DNA of 64,000 nucleotides, from contig NZ_CP054919.1 of NCBI RefSeq assembly GCF_013364235.1, positions 2,778,328-2,842,327 on the forward strand, in the 5' to 3' direction. The DNA comes from Kitasatospora sp. NA04385 (GTDB lineage: Bacteria; Actinomycetota; Actinomycetes; Streptomycetales; Streptomycetaceae). The notes beneath the pieces are model-generated. The model was not told the DNA's origin. It did no database searches and saw only the letters and a list, made by a program, of their open reading frames with translations. Positions 44,228-54,575 of this stretch are shown here, in pieces. How positions within the stretch are numbered: the first letter of the stretch is position 1; the number at the start of each line of letters is the position of its first letter. Both the position numbers and the translations under genes were made by a program.

Positions 44228-45757
44228 CTACTGGATGACGCCGGGGTTCGCCTCGCCTCCGCGCCAGGTCTCCTCGTCCTCGACCAGGTAGTCGGGGCGG
44301 TTGCCCTGGTTCTTCTTCTTGCTGTTCGCACCGCCGGTGCCGCCGTGCATCCCGGACGCGCCCGCCTGCCCGGCAGCACGTCCCTTCCCGATGCCCGAGC
44401 CGCCCTCGGTGAAGGCCCGCCCGCCGGCACCGCCGGCCTTGGCCCCGCCCACCGTGCCACCGGCCTTGCGCACCAGACCGCTGCCGGCGCTCTTGCCGCC
44501 GGCGCCGCCCCGGGCGCCGCCACCGGCACCGCCGTGCATGCCGCCGCCCATCCGCCGGCGCCCGCGGCTCCGCGGCCACCCGCGGCACCCGCGCCGCCGG
44601 CCCGGCCGCACCGGCACCGCCCGCGACGCCGCGGCCCGCCGCGCCCGTCGAGCCGGGCCCGCCGTCCGACCGCCACCGGCACCGCCGGCCCTGGCCAGCC
44701 CGCCGCCGGCGACCCGGCCGCCACCGCCGAGGCCGCCGCCACCGGGCACGTACCCGCTGCCGCCGATCCCGGGCAGGTAACCGCTGCCGCCGATCCCGCC
44801 GCCACCGCCGGTGCCGCCGCCGCCGGAGCCGACCCCGGGCAGCGTCCCGACCCCGCCGGGCGTCCCGTAGCCGGGGCCGATCGGCGTTCCGACCGAAGGC
44901 GGCAGGTCGATCCCGTCGATCCCCGTCCCCGGCGAGTGCAGGGGAGGCAGCTGCCCGGGAGCGGGCAGCGTCGTGGCCGGGGGGACCACGGGCTGGCCCG
45001 GCTGGTTCGGAATGCCCGGGATCCCCGGGTGGTTGATCCCCGGCAGCGACTGGCCGGGCTGCGTGGGCTGCGTCGGCTGCTGCGGCGGGACGCCCTCCGG
45101 GTACTTCGGGTTCGGCATGCTCGGCGGGGTGTGGCCCGGGGGCGCGACCGAGACCGGCGGGTCCGGCGGGAAGTTCTGGGACGGCTCCGAGACACCGTCC
45201 TTCTGGTCGCCCATGAGCTTCACGGCCTCGGTGTACTGCGGGCCGAGGTGCTCCATCACGCCGATCGCGTACTGGTGCGCGACCTCGGTGGCGGACAGGT
45301 CCTGCGCGTTCTTGTTGACCGCGTCGATCCGGTTCATGCCCGAGGCCAGGTCACGCTTGAAGCCCTCGTCCGACGAGGCGAACCCGTCGCTGAGGGTCTT
45401 GCCGACCCGGTCCATGAAGCTCGGGACCTTGATCCGGCCCATGACCTCCTTGGTCTGCTCCAGCGCCGTCCCCGCGTAGGTCATCGCGACCGACGTGTTC
45501 TGCGCGTGCGCGGCCGTGGCGGTCATGCCCTGCTGGATCTGCGCGCCCTTCGCGGCGAAGCCCTGCGAGGCCTTACCGGTCCAGTTCGCGGTGGCGTGCT
45601 CGATCGCCGCCTGCAGGTCCGCGGCGGCCTGCATCAGCTCCTGTTGCACGTTCTGCCAGTGCTGCCCGACCTCCTTGATCCGCCCGGGGTCGGAGCCGCC
45701 GACCATGTTCTTGAGCGGGATCAGGGCGTAGTTGTCGAACTGAGTCCTTGCGGCCAT
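44228..45757 (-). CDS. Large WXG100-like Gly-rich type VII substrate, cassette B
   Basis: 509 residues, paralogous to the product of 17922-19430. The N-terminal helical domain has Trp59-Thr60-Gly61 (WXG). A Pro/Gln-rich then Gly-rich centre follows. The C-terminus NRPDYLVEDEETW carries Tyr490-x3-Asp494, the YxxxD/E-type signal. Residues about 377-415 are abruptly Arg-rich while another frame of the same DNA (44541-44660) reads Gly/Ala-rich, suggesting two compensating indels. It is likely exported with the small partner 7 bases upstream. Confidence 0.75.
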   Translation of the reverse strand: MAARTQFDNYALIPLKNMVGGSDPGRIKEVGQHWQNVQQELMQAAADLQAAIEHATANWTGKASQGFAAKGAQIQQGMTATAAHAQNTSVAMTYAGTALEQTKEVMGRIKVPSFMDRVGKTLSDGFASSDEGFKRDLASGMNRIDAVNKNAQDLSATEVAHQYAIGVMEHLGPQYTEAVKLMGDQKDGVSEPSQNFPPDPPVSVAPPGHTPPSMPNPKYPEGVPPQQPTQPTQPGQSLPGINHPGIPGIPNQPGQPVVPPATTLPAPGQLPPLHSPGTGIDGIDLPPSVGTPIGPGYGTPGGVGTLPGVGSGGGGTGGGGGIGGSGYLPGIGGSGYVPGGGGLGGGGRVAGGGLARAGGAGGGRTAGPARRARRAAASRAVPVRPGRRRGCRGWPRSRGRRRMGGGMHGGAGGGARGGAGGKSAGSGLVRKAGGTVGGAKAGGAGGRAFTEGGSGIGKGRAAGQAGASGMHGGTGGANSKKKNQGNRPDYLVEDEETWRGGEANPGVIQ

Positions 45758-45764
45758 CTCTGAC

Positions 45765-46088
45765 TCACCTCGCCTGGATCTGGGTCATGGTCGCCTGGCC
45801 CTCGTCCTCGCGACCCACGTAACGGTCGTGGACGAGCTGGGTCTTGTCGCCGTACTCGTTGATGAGCGCGTCGATGGACGAGATCGTCTGGGTCAGGAAC
45901 GCCTGCATGTTCCCGTGCGCGGCGTACAGCGCCTGGGCTTCGGCGAAGTTGCCGCCGAAGGCGTCCGGAGTGATGTCGGTCTTGTACTTGGTGTTGGTCC
46001 CGCAGGTGCTGATGTTCTGCTGGAGGGCCCGCAGCCGCTTGACGACTGCCTCCAGCTCAGCAGGGTTCACGCTGTATCCGTCGGACAC
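45765..46088 (-). CDS. Small ESX/WXG100-like protein, cassette B
   Basis: 107 residues from the GTG at 46088, with GAGAGG a few bases upstream; an ATG at 46154 lacks a ribosome site. It is helical, with VNPAELEAVVKRLRALQQN, AFGGNFAEAQALYAAHGNMQ in the turn region, and RYVGREDEG giving a YxxxE pattern. It resembles the cassette A small protein (both have a FxxxxxAxxLY segment after the turn). Seven bases separate it from the large WXG gene, so the two are surely co-translated. Confidence 0.72.
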   Translation of the reverse strand: MSDGYSVNPAELEAVVKRLRALQQNISTCGTNTKYKTDITPDAFGGNFAEAQALYAAHGNMQAFLTQTISSIDALINEYGDKTQLVHDRYVGREDEGQATMTQIQAR

Positions 46089-46205
46089 GAGGCCCTCTCC
46101 CCCTGGAGTGTCGAAAACTTCCCCGTGGTGCGCTCCGACTGCCGGGTTGCCCATCCAGCCAGAGCGTTCGATCGTATCGCGCCTGGACGGTGTACTGACA
46201 CACCG

Positions 46206-47660
46206 TCAACGCGATTGGTTTCCGCCCTGGTAGGGATTGTCCTGGGGCGGCTGCTGCTGGGGCGGGTAGCCGTACGGCGGCGGGGGCTGCTGCCCCGGCT
46301 GGCCGTACGACGGCTGCCCGGGCTGAGCGTACGGCTGCTGCCCGTACGGCTGCTGGCCGGGTTGGCCGTACGGCTGCTGCCCGGGCTGGCCGTACTGCGG
46401 CTGGGCCGGGGGCCACCCCGGCTGGGCTCCGTACGGGCCCGGGGCGCCGGCCTGCGGCGGCAGTTGTGCGCGGCCGCGCCTGCGGCTGCTCGCCACGACG
46501 AGCGCGATCACCACGACGAGCAGCACCAGCAGGGCACCGGCGATGCCCAGGACCAGCGGCAGGGACGACGACCCCGAGGACTGCTTGACGTTCGGCAGTC
46601 CGTCCGGGGAGGGGACCTTGCCGGTGCCCGCGCCGCCGCTGCCCGCGTCCTTCGTGGTCTCGGCCCCGGCGGACGGGGCGGCCTCGGCACCGGCGGCGGC
46701 CAGCGGGCCCTGCGCCGACCCGGCCGGGATGTTCGCGGTCAGCGCCTGGTACGGCTGGACGATGCCGTAGCCGTAGTGGGCGTCCGGCAGCTTGGCGGCT
46801 CCGGCGGGGGCGACGGCCGTCTTCACCAAACGGTTCGCCACCTGGCCCGGCGTCAGGTCGGGGTACTTGGCGAACACCAGGGCCGCCGCGGCGGAGACGT
46901 ACGCGGTGGCGTCCGAGGTGCCGTCGGCCTTGCAGTACTGCGTGGTGCAGGTGCCCGCGCCGGTGCCGGCCATCACGATGTCCACGCCCGGTGCGGTCAG
47001 CATGAGTTCGGGGCCGTAGTTCGACTTCGCCCAGACCTGCTGGTTCTTGTCCACCGCGCCGACCGCCAGTATCCCGGGGGTGTTGGCCGGGGTGCGGACC
47101 GGGCCGGCGTCGTTGCCCGCGCCCGCCACGATCAGCACCTTGTGCTGGAGCGCGTAGGCCACCGCGTCGGCGAAGTCGGCCGGTCCGCTCGTGGTCGTGA
47201 CCTGGGAGATGTTGATGACCTTGGCACCGTGGTCGACCGCCCACTTGATGCCGTCCTGGATCGTCCCGGCGTCACCCCGGTAGATCGGCATGATCTTGGC
47301 GCCGGGCGCGAGGCCGACCATGCCCTCGCCGCTGCCGTGGCCGTGGGCGGCGATCAGGCTCGCCATGCCCGTCCCGTGCTCGTCGGTCGGCTTGGTCTCA
47401 CGGCCGTTGCCGTCCGGGTCGTACCCGGGGAGCAGCGACCCGGCCAGGTCCAGGTGGTTCGCGTTCACCCCGCTGTCGATCACCGCGACGGTCACGCCCT
47501 CGCCCTTGGTGACCGACCACACCTTGTCGAAGTCGAAGTACTGGTTGACCCACTGCGCGTCCCGCACCTGGTCCGCCGACGCCACCGGCGCCGCCGCGAA
47601 CAGCGTGCCCGCCGTCAGGGCCGTCGCACCGAGCACACCCGCCAGTCTGGTCAGCCTCAT
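46206..47660 (-). CDS. Type VII secretion-associated subtilase (mycosin), cassette B
   Basis: 484 residues from the ATG at 47660. A signal peptide ending VASA-D precedes DAQWVNQYFDFDKVWSVTKG, a mycosin hallmark. Catalytic motifs are AVIDSGVNANH (Asp), EHGTGMASL (His) and DGTSDATAYVS (Ser). A cysteine pair TCTTQYC just before the Ser motif could form a disulfide. One membrane helix (about 390-412) and a Gln/Pro/Tyr-rich repeat tail (QPGQQPYG) follow. It is upstream of the small and large WXG genes, the reverse order to cassette A. Confidence 0.9.
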   Translation of the reverse strand: MRLTRLAGVLGATALTAGTLFAAAPVASADQVRDAQWVNQYFDFDKVWSVTKGEGVTVAVIDSGVNANHLDLAGSLLPGYDPDGNGRETKPTDEHGTGMASLIAAHGHGSGEGMVGLAPGAKIMPIYRGDAGTIQDGIKWAVDHGAKVINISQVTTTSGPADFADAVAYALQHKVLIVAGAGNDAGPVRTPANTPGILAVGAVDKNQQVWAKSNYGPELMLTAPGVDIVMAGTGAGTCTTQYCKADGTSDATAYVSAAAALVFAKYPDLTPGQVANRLVKTAVAPAGAAKLPDAHYGYGIVQPYQALTANIPAGSAQGPLAAAGAEAAPSAGAETTKDAGSGGAGTGKVPSPDGLPNVKQSSGSSSLPLVLGIAGALLVLLVVVIALVVASSRRRGRAQLPPQAGAPGPYGAQPGWPPAQPQYGQPGQQPYGQPGQQPYGQQPYAQPGQPSYGQPGQQPPPPYGYPPQQQPPQDNPYQGGNQSR

Positions 47661-47904
47661 CAAACACCCCGTCGGTCGACAGCCCGTCCGCCCTAGCAAC
47701 GCCCCCGGAACGCGGGACGGTCCCGATCGTATCGTCCGCTCCCCGTCCGAACACGACCGCCCGTGACAGGACCGCTACGTTTCACCGGACCGTGACGCAC
47801 CGTCGGCCGACGCGCGGGCGGGGCCGATCGCATCGCCCACGGAGGGCCCGGCGGCGGTACCGGGCGGGGTGGGGGGAAAGCGGCCGGTGGGGCTGGTGGG
47901 GCGC

Positions 47905-47920
47905 TGTGCTATGAATGGCG
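47905..47920 (+). promoter_or_regulatory. Duplicated upstream element, copy 1
   Basis: TGTGCTATGAATGGCG precedes the first metallopeptidase-like gene by 25 bases and recurs exactly at 49560-49575 before the second. TATGAAT could be a shared -10 box; no clear -35 is seen. A CCAGGGGG ribosome site and GTGACGTACCCGCCGCAG start follow in both. Preservation outside the coding region points to a functional element or a recent duplication. Confidence 0.55.
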
Positions 47921-47944
47921 CGTCGTTCACCCAGGGGGGATCTC

Positions 47945-49489
47945 GTGACGTACCCGCCGCAGCCCGGCATGCCCAGTCCGGGGCAGCCGACGCCGCCCTA
48001 CCAGCAGCCGCCTTATCCGCAGGCTCCGTACCAGCACCAGCAGCCGCACCAACAGCCCTACCCCGCCCAGCAGTTCCCGCCGTACGGGGTGCCGGGCCAG
48101 CAGCCGCCCGCGCCCCGGCGGAGTCGGGTGGGACGGACGCTGGCCTGCCTGGGGGTGTCGCTGGTCGTGCTGCTGGGGATCGGGGTGGGCGGCGTGGTGG
48201 TGCTGCGCGCGGTCCGGCAGCAGCCGAAGATGGACGCGCTGAAGTCGGACACCGAGCCCTGGCAGAAGATCGCCAAGGGGCTGACGGACGCGCTGGCGGC
48301 CAAGGACGAGGAGGCGTTCGTCAAGCCGTTCGCGGCGGGGGCGACCAAGGAGAAGCAGCGGAAGGTGTTCCGCAACCTGGTCAAGATCCCCTGGGAGACC
48401 GCCCGTTGGGAGAGCAGCCTGGTGGTCGACGGGCGGCTGACGGTGGACTTCGTGCACCAGGTGAAGGGGGTGGACAACTACCCGATCAGCGAGCGCTACG
48501 AGTGGAAGGTCCTCGGCCCCGACACCAAGGCGACGGGGTCGGGCCCGGCGAGCGCGGTGCCCGAGGAGGCGGTCCTGGAGGTCGGCGGCCCCACCGACAG
48601 CCGGGGCAAGACCATGAGCGACGGCTACTACCCGTCCCCGTGGGACGCCTACGACGAGCTGTCCGTCCAGGTCCGGGACCACCTGGTGGTGATGTCGGAC
48701 AAGGCCCAGGAGGCCGAGCTGAACCGGGACGCGGACATCCTGGCCCGGGCCGCGAAGGACGACCTGGACGCCTGGCAGAAGTGCGCGCCCGCGCCGACCG
48801 GCAGGACCAAGGGGGCCGAGGGCTTCTTCGTGGTGCTGGAGAAGAACCGGGAGGTCTACAACAAGCTGTACCACGGCGACGGGAAGCCGAACGACAGCCT
48901 GGAGGCCGGCGTCAACATGTCGGTCTGGGCCTCGTCCTCGGCGCAGCCCGACCCGGGCCGGTCGGTGATCGGCGGCAGCCGGATCGTGATCGACACCACC
49001 GACGGCCGCTTCATGGGCAAGCAGTGGCAGGAGGGCGTGACGAACATCGGGCGGCACGAGATGGCGCACGCGACCGTCGCCACGCTGGTCTCCTCGGACG
49101 GGACGTACGAGACGGTGGACCGCCGGCAGGACTGGGTCGCCGAGGGCTTCGCCGAGTACATGGCGCTGCGCGGCAAGGACGACCGGGCCCGCCAGGACCT
49201 GGCCGTGCTGAAGGAGGTGCCCTTCGACGGGGAACTGCCCGGCGGCAAGGACGACTTCTACTCCTTCGACGGGGCCCGGCGCTCCGCGAACTACGCGCTG
49301 GCCGGCGACGCGCTGCGGTACATGGCCTCGAAGTACGGGGACGCCAAGGTCTGCGGGTTCGTGGCGGCGCAGTACACGCAGCCGAAGCAGTACGAGCAGC
49401 AGATCACCGCGGCGACCGGGCAGTCCCTGGAGCAGTTCCAGTCGGCCTGGGCGGCGCACGTCCGCTCGGCCGTGCCGGGCCTGCGCTGA
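47945..49489 (+). CDS. Membrane-anchored HExxH metallopeptidase-like protein 1
   Basis: 514 residues from the GTG at 47945. The first 60 are Pro/Gln/Tyr-rich and cytoplasmic, one helix spans about 64-88, and the rest is outside. His371-Glu372-x2-His375 in RHEMAHA plus Glu400 in WVAEGFAEY form a gluzincin-like zinc site. Upstream, DEEAFVKPFA and VFRNLVKIPW resemble an NTF2-like region. I know no characterised homologue. It is divergent from type VII cassette B and has a tandem paralogue next door, so it may process exported proteins (inference). Confidence 0.72.
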   Translation: MTYPPQPGMPSPGQPTPPYQQPPYPQAPYQHQQPHQQPYPAQQFPPYGVPGQQPPAPRRSRVGRTLACLGVSLVVLLGIGVGGVVVLRAVRQQPKMDALKSDTEPWQKIAKGLTDALAAKDEEAFVKPFAAGATKEKQRKVFRNLVKIPWETARWESSLVVDGRLTVDFVHQVKGVDNYPISERYEWKVLGPDTKATGSGPASAVPEEAVLEVGGPTDSRGKTMSDGYYPSPWDAYDELSVQVRDHLVVMSDKAQEAELNRDADILARAAKDDLDAWQKCAPAPTGRTKGAEGFFVVLEKNREVYNKLYHGDGKPNDSLEAGVNMSVWASSSAQPDPGRSVIGGSRIVIDTTDGRFMGKQWQEGVTNIGRHEMAHATVATLVSSDGTYETVDRRQDWVAEGFAEYMALRGKDDRARQDLAVLKEVPFDGELPGGKDDFYSFDGARRSANYALAGDALRYMASKYGDAKVCGFVAAQYTQPKQYEQQITAATGQSLEQFQSAWAAHVRSAVPGLR

Positions 49490-49559
49490 CCGGCCCCGGC
49501 CGGGCGCCGGTCCGCCTGCGGGCGGGCCGGGTCGACGCCCGGCCGGGCGGGTTCGGCCG

Positions 49560-49575
49560 TGTGCTATGAATGGCG
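49560..49575 (+). promoter_or_regulatory. Duplicated upstream element, copy 2
   Basis: Identical to 47905-47920 over all 16 bases and followed by the same style of ribosome site. It sits 29 bases before the GTG at 49604 and could let the second paralogue be transcribed alone. Confidence 0.55.
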
Positions 49576-49603
49576 GGCCGTTCGTATCCAGGGGGATTCC
49601 GAA

Positions 49604-51235
49604 GTGACGTACCCGCCGCAGCCCGGTGCCCCCGCACCGGGCCAGCCGCCGTACCAGCAGCAGCCCGCGCAGCAGCCGCCGCCCTACCGGCAGCCGCCCG
49701 CGTACCAGCAGCCGCCGTACCAGCAGCCGCCGGCGTACCGGTCGCCGCAGCCGCCGTACCAGCAGCAACAGCCTTACCCGCAGCAGCAGTTCCCGCACCC
49801 GCAGCTCCAGCAGCCGTCGCCGCAGCCGCAGTTCCCGCCCGGGCGGGCCCCGGAGGAGCCGCCGCGGCGCAAGCGGCGGGTCTGGCTGCGGGTGCTGGTC
49901 TCGGTGCTGGCGCTGGTGCTGCTGGCCGTCGGCGGGCTGGGGTACGCGGTGTGGCGGACGCAGCAGAAGCAGGCGCAGTACGCGAAGGACAACGACCCGG
50001 TCAAGGCGTGGCGGGCGCAGTTCGACAAGATGTACCGGGCCCTGGAGTCGAAGGACGAGGACGCCTTCGTCGAGATCTTCGCCGAGGGGCCGACCCGGGA
50101 GAAGCAGCGGAAGGTGTTCCGCAACCTGGTCCGGATGCCGTGGGACCAGGTGGGCTGGACCTCCGCCGGCGGGCCGGTGAAGGGGACGCTGCAGGTCTCG
50201 TTCGTGCACCAGGTGGCGGGCGTGGACAACCTGCCGGTCGCCGAGGAGTACGAGTGGATGGTGCCGGACGGCCTGTTCGTGGTGCCGAAGCCGGGGCTGG
50301 TGACCGAGGTCCGCGGCTGGCTCGACCCGATCAGCGGGAAGACCGTCAAGACCTCGCTCTACCCGGGCCCGTGGGACCTGTACGACGAGATGTCGGTGGA
50401 GGTCCGGGACCACCTGGTGGTGGTGTCGGACAAGGCCCAGGAGGCCGAGCTGAAGCGGGACACCGACGTGCTCGCGCAGGCCGCGAAGGACGACCTGGAG
50501 GCCTGGCGGAAGTCCGGGCCGGCCCCGGCGAACGACCGCAAGCCGGGCGCGGGCTTCTTCGTGGTGCTGGAGAAGGACCGGGACGCCTACAACAAGCTGT
50601 ACCTGGGCGCGAACAAGGAGAACGACAACCTGGAGGCCGGCGTCAACCTGGAGGTGCCGACCGTCGACGAGTTCGGCAAGGTCGGCGCGGGCAAGTCGCT
50701 GATCGGCGGCAGCCGGATCGCGATGGACACCGGCGGCAGCCGCTTCACCGGGTCCGACTGGCGCGCGGGCGTACTGGACATCGGCCGGCACGAGATGGGC
50801 CACGCGACGGCGGCGACGCTGCACGTGAAGACCGACATGGAGCTGGAGACCTCCGACAAGGACGGGGTGCGCCGCTGGGTCTCCGAGGGCTTCGCGCAGT
50901 ACATGGCGCTGCGCGGCAAGGACGCGGACGCCAGGGCGGACGTCAACTCGACGCTGCGCGACTACCCGTTCTCGGGTGAACTGCCGGGCCCCGGAACGGC
51001 GTTCTACGCCAAGGAGGCCCGGGACCGGCACGCGAACTACGTGCTGGCGGGCGACGCGCTGCGGTACATGGCCTCGAAGTACGGGGAGCAGAAGGTGTTC
51101 TCCTTCGTCACCGCGCACTACGCCGACCCGAGCGCGCTGGACCAGGAGATCAAGGACGCCACCGGTCTGACCTTCGCCCAGTTCCAGGACGCCTGGGCGG
51201 CGCACGTCCGCGCCACGGCGCCCGTGCGCCGCTGA
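49604..51235 (+). CDS. Membrane-anchored HExxH metallopeptidase-like protein 2
   Basis: 543 residues from the GTG at 49604, paralogous along its whole length to the preceding product. The cytoplasmic Gln/Pro/Tyr leader is longer (about 90 residues) and one helix lies at about 94-117. His396-Glu397-x2-His400 in RHEMGHA and Glu428 in WVSEGFAQY keep the zinc site, with three extra residues between second His and Glu. Strongly shared blocks include EKQRKVFRNLV, VRDHLVV-SDKAQEAEL and LAGDALRYMASKYG. The degree of divergence suggests an old duplication with both copies maintained. Confidence 0.72.
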   Translation: MTYPPQPGAPAPGQPPYQQQPAQQPPPYRQPPAYQQPPYQQPPAYRSPQPPYQQQQPYPQQQFPHPQLQQPSPQPQFPPGRAPEEPPRRKRRVWLRVLVSVLALVLLAVGGLGYAVWRTQQKQAQYAKDNDPVKAWRAQFDKMYRALESKDEDAFVEIFAEGPTREKQRKVFRNLVRMPWDQVGWTSAGGPVKGTLQVSFVHQVAGVDNLPVAEEYEWMVPDGLFVVPKPGLVTEVRGWLDPISGKTVKTSLYPGPWDLYDEMSVEVRDHLVVVSDKAQEAELKRDTDVLAQAAKDDLEAWRKSGPAPANDRKPGAGFFVVLEKDRDAYNKLYLGANKENDNLEAGVNLEVPTVDEFGKVGAGKSLIGGSRIAMDTGGSRFTGSDWRAGVLDIGRHEMGHATAATLHVKTDMELETSDKDGVRRWVSEGFAQYMALRGKDADARADVNSTLRDYPFSGELPGPGTAFYAKEARDRHANYVLAGDALRYMASKYGEQKVFSFVTAHYADPSALDQEIKDATGLTFAQFQDAWAAHVRATAPVRR

Positions 51236-51242
51236 CCGGCCC

Positions 51243-51256
51243 GGGGCCGCGGCCCC
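51243..51256. terminator. GC palindrome between convergent genes
   Basis: GGGGCCGCGGCCCC is a perfect 14-base palindrome between the second metallopeptidase-like gene (ends 51235) and the convergent molybdopterin subunit gene (ends 51295). Two GGGCGGGGCCGTCC-like repeats follow. It probably stops transcription from both sides. Confidence 0.4.
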
Positions 51257-51294
51257 GCCCGGTCGGCGGGGCCGTCCGGGCGGGGCCGTCCGGC

Positions 51295-53612
51295 TCAGGC
51301 CAGGACGGTGGCGTCCTCCGGCAGGATCGGCAGCCGCCCGACCGGCAGCCCGGTGGCGGCCCGGACGGCGGCGGCGACCGCGGCGGGGGCGACCACGGCG
51401 GGCACCGCGCTGACCGCCTTGGCGCCGAACGGGGCGACCACGTCGCGCTCCTCCAGCAGGGCGGCGATCCGGACGTCGGGGGTGTCCAGCGCGGTGGGCA
51501 GCCGGTAGCCGGTGAGCGAGGCGTTGACGGGTACGCCGCCCTCGGTGCGCAGGTTCTCCAGCAGCGCGAGCCCGACGCCCTGGGCGACCGCGCCCTCGAT
51601 CCGGTCCTCGATCTGCCGGGGGTTGAGCGCCCGACCGACCTCCTGGGCGACGGTGACGTCGACGACCCGGACGGCGCCGAGCTCGATGTCGACGTCGACG
51701 ACGGCCCGCATCGCGCAGAACGCGATGGAGACGAACGCGTCGCCCTGCCCGGTCTCCGGGTCGAGCGGCTCGGTGGGGTGCGGCCGGCACTGGGCGGTGG
51801 CCCAGAGCTCGCGGCCCTCCAGGGCCTCGCCGACCGGCATGCCGAGCACGCCGTCGTAGCTGGTGATCTTCCCGTCGTTGATGGTGAGCAGTTCGACGGA
51901 CATGCCGAAGTCGGCGGCGATCGGCTGCAGCATCTGGTGGCGGACCATCAGCGCGGCCCGCTCGACGGCGCCGCCGGACACCCAGGTGTGCCGGCCGCGG
52001 GCGGACGGGCCGGCCGCGGACTGGTCGGAGTCGACGGGCGCGATGTACACCTCGCTGACCCCGAGCACCGACTGGACGATCTGCCGGGCCAGGGTGGCGA
52101 AGCCCTGCCCGGAGTCGACGGCCGCGCAGATCACGGTGGCGTGGTCGCCGGAGACCCGGACGGTGGCGGTGGCGACCTCGTCCTCGCCCTCGGCGCCGAG
52201 CATGTGCACCATGCCCACCGCGTAGCCGATGCCGCGCCGCACCGCGGTGGGGTCGCCCGCGCCGCCGGGGCCGCCGGGCAGCAGCCAGTCGGCCTCCGGG
52301 TCGTCCAGCGGGAGGGCGGGCAGCGCCGTCGCGTCGAGCGCGTCGAGCAGCGCCCGCACCGGGGCGGGGCAGGTGACGGCCTGTCCGGTGGGCAGCGGGT
52401 CGCCGGTGGCCATGGCGTTGCGGCGGCGGATCTCCACCGGGTCGACGCCGAGCTGCCGGGCGATCTGGTCGAGCTGCGACTCGTGGGCGAAGCAGGTCTG
52501 CAGGGCGCCCTCGCCGCGCATCCGGCCGGCCGGCGGGTTGTTGGTGCGCACCGCCCAGGCGTCGACGAACACGTTGGGGCAGGTGTAGGGGCCGACCGAG
52601 AAGGCGACGGCGGAGGCCAGCGCCTCGGCGGAGACGTCGGCGTAGGCGCCGCCGTCGAGCAGGATCTGCGCCTCGACCTTGACCAGCCGGCCCTCGGCGT
52701 CGGCGTGGTGGCGGTAGCGCAGCAGGGCGGGGTGCCGGGTGGCGTGGGCCTGGAAGGACTCGGCGCGGGTGAGCGCCATCTTGACCGGCCGGCCGGTGCG
52801 CAGCGCGAGCAGCGCCAGGGTGACCTGGAAGGAGAGGTCCTCGCGGTCGCTGGTGGCGCCGGGGACGCCGGTGACGACCAGCCGGACCCGGTCGGGATCG
52901 ATGCCCAGGCAGGCGGCGGTGCGGTCGCGGTCGCCGTGCGGGTCGGTGGAGGACAGGTGCAGTTCGACGCCGCCGTCGGGGCGGGGCACGGCGAGCCCGG
53001 CCTCGGCGCCGATCGGGGCCGGGTCCTGCCGGCCGACCTGGTAGAGGCCCTCGACGACGATCTCGCCGACCGCGTCCGGGTCCCCGGTGCGCAGCGGCAG
53101 GTGGCGCAGCAGGTTGCCGTCGGGGTGCAGCGGGGGGGCGTGGAAGGCGGCCTCGGGGTCGGTGACGGGCTCCAGCGGCTCGTACTCGACCAGGATCGCG
53201 GCGGCGGCCAGCCGGGCGGTGTCGGGGTGGTCGGCGGCGACGGCGGCGACGGGTTCGCCGTGGTGGCGCACGACGCCGGCGGCGAGCACCGGGCGGTCGG
53301 CGGCGACCTGGCCGGCGGGGGCGCCGTCGGGGCTGCCGTCGGGGCCCGGGGGCAGGTCGGCGGCGGTGACCACGGCGTGCACGCCGGGGATGGCGAGGGC
53401 GGGGGCGGTGTCCACCGAGACGATCCGGGCGTGCGGGTGCGGGGAGCGCAGCACGGCGCCCCACAGCAGCCCCTCGGCCCACAGGTCGGCGGCGTACGGG
53501 TAGATGCCCAGGGCCTTGGGGAGGGCGTCGGTGCGCAGCGGGGAGGTGCCGAGGCCGGTGGTGCCGGTCTCGTGGTCCGCGGGGGCGGCCGCCGGGAGCT
53601 CGGTGGCGGAGG

Positions 53613-53616
<4 letters not shown>
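51295..53616 (-). CDS. Molybdenum hydroxylase, molybdopterin-binding subunit
   Basis: 773 residues of the xanthine oxidase/CO dehydrogenase large-subunit family. TDALPKALGIYPYAADL begins the domain; QVTLALLALRTGRPVKMALTRAESF and AVDSGQGFATLARQIVQ are cofactor-binding blocks. The C-terminal GAKAVSAVP aligns with the usual GVGEP, so the catalytic glutamate position is Ala737. Such enzymes hydroxylate purines or other N-heterocycles. The start overlaps the 2Fe-2S subunit stop (ATGA). The substrate is uncertain. Confidence 0.87.

Positions 53617-54571
<955 letters not shown>

Positions 54572-54575
<4 letters not shown>

Noticed and set aside
47927..53482. Very long minus-strand open frame (over 1800 codons)
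   Set aside because: Composition is Pro/Arg/Gly shadow of three plus-strand and overlapping minus-strand genes; GC-rich DNA lacks stops in this frame.
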